From contig NZ_JH594606.1 in assembly GCF_000243235.1 (NCBI RefSeq), forward strand, positions 3,042,255-3,106,254: 64,000 bases of DNA. Direction: 5' to 3'. Every line of letters starts with the position of its first letter. Within the stretch, counting starts at the first letter, position 1. This DNA is from Gillisia limnaea DSM 15749. GTDB taxonomy: Bacteria; Bacteroidota; Bacteroidia; Flavobacteriales; Flavobacteriaceae. The notes beneath the pieces were generated by a model. It was not told the DNA's origin. It worked only from the letters and a program-made list of their open reading frames with translations, and searched no databases. The position numbers were made by a program, and so were the translations under genes. This document shows positions 57,355 through 64,000 of the stretch, piece by piece.

Positions 57355-57876
57355 TTAAATAGTATTTCTCACTTCTTTTTTAATAAATTCCAGTGCTGCA
57401 TCTGTAGGCGAAGTTTGATCTATGGAGCTGGTAAGGATCACCTCCCGTAATTTTTCTGCAGAATCTATGTCTTCACTCATTCCGGTTTTACGAATAATCC
57501 CAATAGTTGCATTTTTAGCTGTTTTTACCACGTTCCAACATTCTGCAGAAAGATATATTTGCTGCGCCAAATTATGTTCAAATTCCTGATCTATATTACG
57601 GATAAGAAGTTGTTCATACTCTTCCTTAGAGAAATTGGATGGCTTGATTCTTAAAAGCAGTTTTCCCGGAGATATTCGCTCCAGGAGTAAAGCCATTCTT
57701 TCAAAAGCCTGTAATTTAATTGGCAGCGAGGTTTTTTGATTTTCCTGTCTCAGTAAAAATCTTCTTAGTTTTTCTTCGTTATCCACATGCATTTTAAAAA
57801 AGTAATAGGAGATAGCACCTACTATTACTGCGGGTAAAAGGAAAAAAAATAACTGTATAATATTAATCTCGTCCAT
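57355..57876 (-). CDS. Conserved hypothetical membrane-anchored protein
   Basis: 173 residues. One N-terminal helix (IIQLFFFLLPAVIVGAISYY), then a helical soluble region (LPIKLQAFERMALLLERISP, NIDQEFEHNLAQQIYLSAEC). No enzyme motif. I do not recognise a named family with confidence; it looks like the conserved small anchored proteins seen in other flavobacteria. Confidence 0.8.
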   Translation of the reverse strand: MDEINIIQLFFFLLPAVIVGAISYYFFKMHVDNEEKLRRFLLRQENQKTSLPIKLQAFERMALLLERISPGKLLLRIKPSNFSKEEYEQLLIRNIDQEFEHNLAQQIYLSAECWNVVKTAKNATIGIIRKTGMSEDIDSAEKLREVILTSSIDQTSPTDAALEFIKKEVRNTI

Positions 57877-58019
57877 GGGCGATAATTGGAAACTGTTTTT
57901 TTCCAGTTTTGATTGCTGAAATTTTTAAAAAGCAAATATAAGATCTAAATACAAAGTATTTGTTGAATAGTACAGGGAACTAATTTTTTTTTAGCTCCCC
58001 GTTTAGAATAAATAATCGC

Positions 58020-59315
58020 TTATAAATTCAAATAATCCAGCGCGATTTGAGACATTACCTTTACTCCAAGCAACATTCCGCTTTCATCTATAAAAAAATC
58101 GGGGGTATGATGCGGTGCAGCTTCCGAAGTTCCTAAGGGCTGGCCTCCCAAAAAGAAGTAAAACCCTGGAATTTCTTCCTGAAAAAAGGAAAAATCTTCT
58201 CCTCCTGTTGTGGCTTTCACCAATTCCACTTTTTCCGGTCCTGCAACCTTTTGAAGCGTAGGCAGCATTTTAGCGGTTAGTTCCGGATCATTAAAAGTAA
58301 TCGCGGTGTTGTTTTGAATCTCAATTGTTGCTGTTCCGCCAAATGCTTCGGCAATAGCAGGAACCATTTCCCTCATTCTCCGAAGGATCATTTCCTTCAT
58401 ATCCGGGTCCAGAGTACGCACTGTTCCAATCATTTCAGCCGTTTCAGGAATTATATTGAACCGGACACCGCTTGTTATTTTTCCTACAGTGATCACTGCT
58501 GCCGCATCTACCAGTCTGGATTCCCGACTGATTATGGTTTGTAAGCCGTCGATAATTTTCGCAGAAATTAGAATAGGATCTACGCCACTCCAGGGTGCCG
58601 ATCCATGAGTTTGCTTTCCTTTAACATTTATTACGAAACGCTCTACAGCTGCCATAGTGCCTTCCGGCTTATAACGAATAGTTCCGACCGGTGTTCCGGA
58701 ATTGATGTGTAACCCAAAAATTGCGTCTACATCCGGGTTTTTTAACACCCCTTCCTTGATCATTACCGATGCTCCACCTTCTTCCCCTGGAGGCGGACCT
58801 TCTTCTGCCGGTTGAAAAATAAATTTCACCGTTCCATTGATCTTGTCTTTGTTTTTTGAAAGGATCTCTGCAACGCCCATTAAAATAGCCGTGTGAGTAT
58901 CGTGGCCACAGGCGTGCATTACACCGGTTTTGGTCCCAAGAAATTCGGTTTCTACCGTGGATTTGAAAGGAAGATCATTTCTTTCAGTCACCGGCAAAGC
59001 ATCTATATCGGCTCTTAAAGCGACTACTTTCCCCGGATTATCACCTTTTAAAACTCCAACAACCCCGGTAATAGCAACTCCGGTTTGAACTTCCATGCCC
59101 AAACTTTTAAGATGCGCTGCTATTTTTTCAGCGGTTTTAAACTCGCGGTTAGATAATTCAGGGTTTTGGTGAAAATCCCTTCGCCATTCTATTACTTTTT
59201 GTTCCAGGTCTTCTGCTGCCAGACTTATTTCAGGATCTATTTGCTGTGCGTTTAGCGTGAAGCAAAAAAGAGTGGTTAAAAAAGTAGCGACTAAAGTTGA
59301 TAATTTATTTTTCAT
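58020..59315 (-). CDS. M20D amidohydrolase (exported)
   Basis: 431 residues from ATG 59315; the open frame to 59384 would place 23 residues before a clear signal peptide (LSTLVATFLTTLFCFTLNAQ). HACGHDTHTAI carries the first metal ligands, EEGPPPGEEGGASVMI the Glu pair, and the C-terminal GGEDFSFFQEEIPGFYFFLG is the family signature. It should deacylate N-acyl amino acids or hippurate-like compounds in the periplasm. It lies downstream of the DsrE gene on the same strand. Confidence 0.93.
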   Translation of the reverse strand: MKNKLSTLVATFLTTLFCFTLNAQQIDPEISLAAEDLEQKVIEWRRDFHQNPELSNREFKTAEKIAAHLKSLGMEVQTGVAITGVVGVLKGDNPGKVVALRADIDALPVTERNDLPFKSTVETEFLGTKTGVMHACGHDTHTAILMGVAEILSKNKDKINGTVKFIFQPAEEGPPPGEEGGASVMIKEGVLKNPDVDAIFGLHINSGTPVGTIRYKPEGTMAAVERFVINVKGKQTHGSAPWSGVDPILISAKIIDGLQTIISRESRLVDAAAVITVGKITSGVRFNIIPETAEMIGTVRTLDPDMKEMILRRMREMVPAIAEAFGGTATIEIQNNTAITFNDPELTAKMLPTLQKVAGPEKVELVKATTGGEDFSFFQEEIPGFYFFLGGQPLGTSEAAPHHTPDFFIDESGMLLGVKVMSQIALDYLNL

Positions 59316-59355
59316 CTGTAGATATTTTTTTTGGTGTTTATTGTAAGATATAATC

Positions 59356-59904
59356 TTATAGCCGGATAAGCCTGTATCCGTCATTTTGAAGCTGGATCAA
59401 TGCCGTCATCGCAGATAGTGAAATCTTTGCTTCCGGTATCCTTCTTTCTTCTGAAATATTTCTGGCTTTAGAGGTTTGTCCGCACAAAATAATTTCAACT
59501 CCATGATCGCTTAAAGCCTCAAAAAGAGCAATATTTGGATTGTCTGTATTATAAAGCTCGTTGTAGAATTGATTTTTGAGGAGCGTTTGCGCAGCCCCAC
59601 CGTGCATTACAACGTAGACATCCATCGTATTTAAAGGTTTTCCGGCTTCGGCATGCATATTTAAAAACCTGGCTATGGCTTCCACATATTTGTTGAGTTG
59701 GGAAGGATCTTCAGAAGCCTTGGTGATGTCAAAAACAACTTTATATTCTTCGGAAAGTGAAGTTTTATAATCCGGGTTTTCAATAGGATAGGTTGGTCCA
59801 AAATTGGAAATTGGTTTCTCTATGGCAACCTGGTCCTGAGCAAAACTTTCGGAAAAAATAAAAAGGATACTCAGGGAAAACAAGAGTTGAAGATTTTTGA
59901 TCAT
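59356..59904 (-). CDS. DsrE family protein, exported
   Basis: 182 residues. Signal peptide (LLFSLSILFIFSESFAQ), then the DsrE fold: YKVVFDITKASEDPSQLNKY, VYVVMHGGAAQTLLKNQFYN and GVEIILCGQTSKARNISEER with a single Cys. Sulfur-relay family; periplasmic members are of unknown function. It begins the two-gene leftward unit with the M20 gene. Confidence 0.85.
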   Translation of the reverse strand: MIKNLQLLFSLSILFIFSESFAQDQVAIEKPISNFGPTYPIENPDYKTSLSEEYKVVFDITKASEDPSQLNKYVEAIARFLNMHAEAGKPLNTMDVYVVMHGGAAQTLLKNQFYNELYNTDNPNIALFEALSDHGVEIILCGQTSKARNISEERRIPEAKISLSAMTALIQLQNDGYRLIRL

Positions 59905-60055
59905 AAATGCTTAAATTAAAATGAAGAAGCTAAAAGTATTTAAAATATCGGTAGTGGCATAATTTAAGATTCGTTTGTTTAAAAGTAACCTTGATTGAGG
60001 TTTTCAGTTAAGGGGTTTTTTGGTTAAATTCACAGCTTAAAACAAAGAAGAAATA

Positions 60056-62377
60056 TTGGAATCTTATTTAGCAGAATTAAATGATGCTCAACGGGCACCT
60101 GTTCTTCAAAAAGACGGTGCGATGATTGTGATAGCGGGGGCGGGCTCCGGGAAAACCAGGGTGCTTACTTACAGGATTGCCTATTTGATGAGCAAAGGGG
60201 TAGATCCTTTTAACATCCTCTCACTCACCTTTACCAACAAAGCGGCAAAGGAAATGAAGAAACGTATTTCCCAGATAGTGGGAAGCAGCGAGGCTAAGAA
60301 CCTATGGATGGGTACGTTTCACTCCATATTTGCTAAAATGTTGCGTTTTGAGGCAGATAAATTGGGATATCCATCAAATTTCACCATTTATGATACGCAG
60401 GATTCCCAGCGACTTATTTCGGCTATTATCAAGGAAATGGGGCTCGATAAGGATATTTATAAATATAAACAGGTGTATTCCAGGATCTCGTCCTATAAAA
60501 ACAGCCTTATCACGGTAAAAGCTTATTTCCAGAACCCCGAACTAAAGGAAGCCGATGCGATGTCTAAAAAACCTCGTTTAGGGGATATCTATAAAAATTA
60601 TGTAGACCGCTGTTTTAAAGCTGGTGCGATGGATTTTGATGATTTGTTGCTGAAAACAAACGAACTTTTAAACCGGTTCCCGGAAGTGCTTCAGAAATAT
60701 CAAAATCGCTTCAGGTATATTCTCGTGGATGAGTACCAGGATACCAATCATTCCCAATATTTGATTGTAAAAGCACTTTCAGATAAATTTCAAAATATAT
60801 GTGTGGTAGGTGATGATGCACAAAGTATTTATGCCTTTCGTGGCGCGAACATCAATAACATTTTGAATTTTCAGAAAGATTATGACAATGTTCAACTTTA
60901 CAGACTGGAACAAAATTACCGTTCTACAAAGAACATCGTGAATGCCGCCAACTCCATCATAGAAAAAAATAAAACCAAACTGGAAAAAGTGGTATGGACT
61001 GCAAATGAAGACGGGCCAAAGATCATTGTAAACCGTTTATTAACCGATGGGGAAGAAGGCAGGTTTGTGGCGAGTTCAATTTTTGAGAACAAGATGCAAA
61101 ATCAGTTGGATAATGGGAGTTTTGCTATTTTATACCGAACTAATGCCCAAAGCCGGGCGATGGAAGATGCCTTGAGAAAGCGCGAAATCCCTTATAGGAT
61201 CTACGGCGGACTTTCATTTTACCAGCGTAAGGAGATAAAGGATGTACTTTCATATTTGCGATTACTTATAAATCCCAATGACGAAGCGGCTTTGAAAAGG
61301 GTGATTAATTATCCCGCCCGTGGAATAGGGCAAACCACCATCGATAAGCTTACCATTGCTGCAAATACCTATGGAAAATCTATCTTCGAGGTCATTGAAA
61401 ATTTAGATCATATAGATTTAAAGGTAAATTCCGGAACCAGGAACAAGCTTACAAATTTCGTGAATATGATTAAGAGCTTTAGCATTTTGAACGAAAATGC
61501 CGATGCTTTTACAGTAGCCGATACGGTTGCAAAAAAAACAGGACTTGTTCAGGATTTGAAGAAAGATGGAACTCCGGAAGGGGTCGCCAAAATTGAAAAT
61601 ATTGAAGAGTTGCTGAATGGAATTCGGGATTTTGTAGAAGGGCAGAAAGAACTGGCTGATGCTACAGGGTCGTTAGCCGAATTCCTGGAAGATGTAGCGC
61701 TTGCCACCGATATGGATAAGGAAACCGGGGATGATCACGTGGCCCTTATGACCATTCACCTGGCTAAGGGACTTGAATTTCCCTACGTATATATTGTTGG
61801 GATGGAAGAAGACTTATTCCCTTCCGGAATGAGTATGAACACCAGAAGTGAACTGGAAGAGGAACGACGACTTTTTTATGTTGCACTAACCCGGGCTGAG
61901 AAACAGGCTTATCTTACCTATACCCAATCGCGCTACCGCTGGGGGAAATTGGTGGATGCAGAACCCAGCCGTTTTATAGATGAAATTGAAGGAAAGTTCC
62001 TGGATTATATGATACCGCAGGACGATTATAAGTACAAACCATTGATAGATACCGATATTTTTGGGGATGTAGACAAAAGCAAATTACGGCAAACTAAACC
62101 CACAGCCGGATCCCCACCACCAGCTCATAAGCCAAGTGAAGAGCAACTTCGGAAACTTAGAAAGTTAAGACCAGCTTTAGATCACACAGGACAGGCATCT
62201 ATTAAAGATGTGGTGAAGCTTGAAGAAGGTAATGAAGTGGAGCATATTCGTTTCGGAAAAGGGAAGGTCCTCAAAATTGATGGAATAGGACAGGATAAAA
62301 AGGCAGAGATCAATTTTGAAAATGGCGGCATCAAAAAGTTGTTGCTCCGGTTTGCAAAGCTAAAGTTACTTTCATAA
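60056..62377 (+). CDS. uvrD: UvrD/PcrA-type DNA helicase
   Basis: 773 residues with a TTG start at 60056; AAAGAAG lies about 5 bases upstream and no in-frame ATG precedes the N-terminal domain. Walker A GAGSGKT at 28-34, DEYQDTN, GDDAQSIYAFRGA, YRLEQNYRS, AIYLAKGLEFPYVYI-like motif and ALTRAE. The C-terminal tail has the conserved VEHIRFGKGKVLKIDG Tudor-like segment of PcrA/UvrD. Superfamily 1A helicase for repair and replication. Confidence 0.96.
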   Translation: MESYLAELNDAQRAPVLQKDGAMIVIAGAGSGKTRVLTYRIAYLMSKGVDPFNILSLTFTNKAAKEMKKRISQIVGSSEAKNLWMGTFHSIFAKMLRFEADKLGYPSNFTIYDTQDSQRLISAIIKEMGLDKDIYKYKQVYSRISSYKNSLITVKAYFQNPELKEADAMSKKPRLGDIYKNYVDRCFKAGAMDFDDLLLKTNELLNRFPEVLQKYQNRFRYILVDEYQDTNHSQYLIVKALSDKFQNICVVGDDAQSIYAFRGANINNILNFQKDYDNVQLYRLEQNYRSTKNIVNAANSIIEKNKTKLEKVVWTANEDGPKIIVNRLLTDGEEGRFVASSIFENKMQNQLDNGSFAILYRTNAQSRAMEDALRKREIPYRIYGGLSFYQRKEIKDVLSYLRLLINPNDEAALKRVINYPARGIGQTTIDKLTIAANTYGKSIFEVIENLDHIDLKVNSGTRNKLTNFVNMIKSFSILNENADAFTVADTVAKKTGLVQDLKKDGTPEGVAKIENIEELLNGIRDFVEGQKELADATGSLAEFLEDVALATDMDKETGDDHVALMTIHLAKGLEFPYVYIVGMEEDLFPSGMSMNTRSELEEERRLFYVALTRAEKQAYLTYTQSRYRWGKLVDAEPSRFIDEIEGKFLDYMIPQDDYKYKPLIDTDIFGDVDKSKLRQTKPTAGSPPPAHKPSEEQLRKLRKLRPALDHTGQASIKDVVKLEEGNEVEHIRFGKGKVLKIDGIGQDKKAEINFENGGIKKLLLRFAKLKLLS

Positions 62378-62582
62378 TTTTTTTGAGTTAGGTTAGTAGA
62401 TTTATCCGGTGCATTTATATTTTATCGTCGAGTAAATTTTTTCTTATCTCGTCACCCATAATAAACGCTGGAATTTTACAGCATATTAGTTTTTTACCTT
62501 CTCTGGATAATTTTTTATTCATTTTTAAAGGTAAAAACTTTAAAAATTTGTAAATTCTCTTAGTTTTAAAAATAAGACAGCT

Positions 62583-63203
62583 ATGGCAGAATTAATACGT
62601 ATTTACGAAGAAAACCCAAATCCAAAAGATATTAAAAAAGTAGTGGATGTACTGCGTAAAGGCGGTTTGGTGATCTATCCAACCGATACCGTTTATGGGC
62701 TGGGTTGTGATATTACAAATACTTCAGCATTGGAGCGCATAGCTCTAATAAAACAAGTGAAACTGGATAAAGCAAATTTCTCATTTATATGTGAAGATCT
62801 CAGCAATCTTTCAGATTATGTAAAACAAATAGACACACAAACTTTTAAGATCTTAAAACGAAATCTTCCCGGGCCGTATACCTTTATATTACCTGGAAAT
62901 AATAATTTGCCTAATGTTTTCAAAAAGAAAAAAACAGTCGGAATCAGGGTGCCCGATAATAATATTTGCAGGGCAATCGTTCGTGAACTCGGAAACCCGA
63001 TAGTTTCTACCTCGATACGCGATGAAGATGAAGTGATTGAATACACCACAGATCCGGAACTGATTCATGAAAAATGGGATAAATTGGTGGATATAGTTAT
63101 TGATGGTGGTTATGGAGATAATATTCCTTCCACTGTGATAGACCTTACAAATGCCCAGCCTGAAGTATTGAGAGAAGGAAAAGGAAGTATAGAGATTATT
63201 TAA
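62583..63203 (+). CDS. L-threonylcarbamoyladenylate synthase (TsaC/Sua5/YrdC)
   Basis: 206 residues. GGLVIYPTDTVYGLGCD holds the substrate-binding P-loop-like KxR region; TVGIRVPDNNICRAIVRELG and GNPIVSTSIRDEDE follow. Makes the activated intermediate for t6A37 in ANN-decoding tRNAs. There is no Sua5 C-terminal extension, so it is of the short TsaC type. A bidirectional terminator follows. Confidence 0.93.
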   Translation: MAELIRIYEENPNPKDIKKVVDVLRKGGLVIYPTDTVYGLGCDITNTSALERIALIKQVKLDKANFSFICEDLSNLSDYVKQIDTQTFKILKRNLPGPYTFILPGNNNLPNVFKKKKTVGIRVPDNNICRAIVRELGNPIVSTSIRDEDEVIEYTTDPELIHEKWDKLVDIVIDGGYGDNIPSTVIDLTNAQPEVLREGKGSIEII

Positions 63204-63251
63204 TTGAGTGTAACAGATTGTTCATTCACTTGAAATATTAATTTGAAATAA

Positions 63252-63285
63252 TAAAAAAAGCCCCGCAACGCGAGGCTTTTTAGTT
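63252..63285. terminator. Bidirectional terminator between TsaC and the OmpA gene
   Basis: AAAAAAGCCCCGC, AAC loop, GCGAGGCTTTTT: stem with A and T tracts on both sides. Confidence 0.88.
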
Positions 63286-63303
63286 ATATATGTTTTTTGC
63301 TAA

Positions 63304-64000
63304 TTATTTAGCGTCTCCCATACCTTCTTCAATCAAACTGTAGAACTGATCTAATTTTGGTAAGATTACAATTCTTGTCCTTCTGTTTTTAGCACGACCT
63401 TCCGCATCTGCATTGGTTGCAAGTGGAATATAGTAACTTCTTCCAGCGGCAGTCATTCTTTCCGGTGGTACACCAAATTCGTTTTGAAGTATTCTCACAA
63501 CTGAAGTTGCACGTTTCACGCTCAAATCCCAGTTATCTTCAATCACAGCAGTTTTTATAGCCTGATCATCTGTATGACCTTCAACCATAAATTCAATTTC
63601 CGGTCTGTTTTTTACAACAGTAGCAACTTTACCAAGTACTTCTTTAGCACGGTTGGTAACGTTCCAACGACCACTGTCAAATAACATTTTATCTGAAATG
63701 GATACATACACAACACCTTTTTCAACATTAATTTGGATGTCTTCATCGCTCATGTTTCCAAGAACACCTTTAAGACTAGTTACCAAAGCAAGAGTTACAG
63801 AATCCTTTTTAGTGATTGCATCCTGCATACGCTGAATCTTCAAATCTTTTTCTTTAATACTTTCCAAAGATTTTTCAAGATTTTGAGCTTCTTTCACTGA
63901 AAGAGTCGCTAAGTCTCCTACATTATTAAGCAACGCAGCATTTTGATTGTTTAAAGTGTTGATTTGTTGTCCCAACCTGTCTTTTTCGTCTAAACAAGAA
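63304..64000 (-). CDS. OmpA family protein, partial (N-terminus beyond window)
   Basis: The frame stays open to the window end; the visible 5' part reads SCLDEKDRLGQQINTLNNQN. A coiled-coil linker runs over about 70 residues, then an OmpA C-like peptidoglycan-binding domain: VYVSISDKMLFDSGRWNVTN, FMVEGHTDDQAIKT, WDLSVKRATSVVRILQNEFG and AKNRRTRIVILPK. Expected to bind peptidoglycan via diaminopimelate and anchor the envelope. The start lies outside the window. Confidence 0.93.
   Translation of the reverse strand, partial: SCLDEKDRLGQQINTLNNQNAALLNNVGDLATLSVKEAQNLEKSLESIKEKDLKIQRMQDAITKKDSVTLALVTSLKGVLGNMSDEDIQINVEKGVVYVSISDKMLFDSGRWNVTNRAKEVLGKVATVVKNRPEIEFMVEGHTDDQAIKTAVIEDNWDLSVKRATSVVRILQNEFGVPPERMTAAGRSYYIPLATNADAEGRAKNRRTRIVILPKLDQFYSLIEEGMGDAK

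Overview
The window looks like a chromosomal segment of a marine-type flavobacterium (Bacteroidota, Flavobacteriaceae; the Gramella/Salegentibacter/Zunongwangia neighbourhood is a guess). Grounds: AT-rich DNA; A-rich leaders instead of strong Shine-Dalgarno sites; Bacteroidota -7 boxes (TAnnTTTG) before several genes and the SRP RNA; and families typical of the group (GSCFA, DUF4230, DUF4136, DUF5522, NlpE-like lipoproteins, glutamine cyclotransferase, fasciclin). There is no prophage, CRISPR array, rRNA, tRNA or complete insertion sequence. It is mostly ordinary chromosome, with several decayed genes and a few unexplained non-coding elements.

Layout. 1-7.0 kb: edge-cut 7TMR-DISM sensor, zinc metallopeptidase, DnaQ-like exonuclease fused to a GIY-YIG nuclease, orphan histidine kinase, secreted aminopeptidase P. 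7.0-10.3 kb: small lipoprotein, MFS transporter, a universal stress gene broken by frameshifts. 10.6-16.5 kb: the most accessory-looking block, with a PIG-L deacetylase, a GT4 glycosyltransferase, a GH100-like glycosidase, a GH130 protein and a glucokinase; together they could build and recycle a sugar compound, product unknown. 16.5-20.1 kb: PhzF, a Tat-type Gfo/Idh/MocA oxidoreductase, der. 20.1-23.8 kb: a TonB-receptor remnant and an M23-MerR-LemA-TPM-TPM operon. 23.9-27.6 kb: alaS and GSCFA. 27.6-29.5 kb: long AT-rich spacers carrying two paralogous structured RNA elements on either side of a DUF4230 gene. 29.5-34 kb: aromatic amino acid hydroxylase, DUF4136 lipoprotein, urocanate hydratase. 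34-41.6 kb: small lipoprotein and zinc-motif genes, PLP desulfhydrase, glucosaminidase, hemL, a thioesterase with an in-frame stop, glutamine cyclotransferase, SRP RNA, SDR, transaldolase-like aldolase. 41.6-53 kb: thioredoxin-fold lipoprotein, ABC-F ATPase, DUF2007, fasciclin, pheT, TPR protein, recG. 53-64 kb: M1 aminopeptidase with two tandem patatins, M20 amidohydrolase, DsrE protein, UvrD-type helicase, TsaC/Sua5, edge-cut OmpA lipoprotein.

The main points to follow up are the paired RNA elements (same loops, base-pairing changes that keep the stems), the sugar-metabolism block, a degenerate dispersed repeat in three spacers, and three interrupted genes (universal stress, TonB receptor, thioesterase). 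Functions come from motifs read by eye; no database search was possible.
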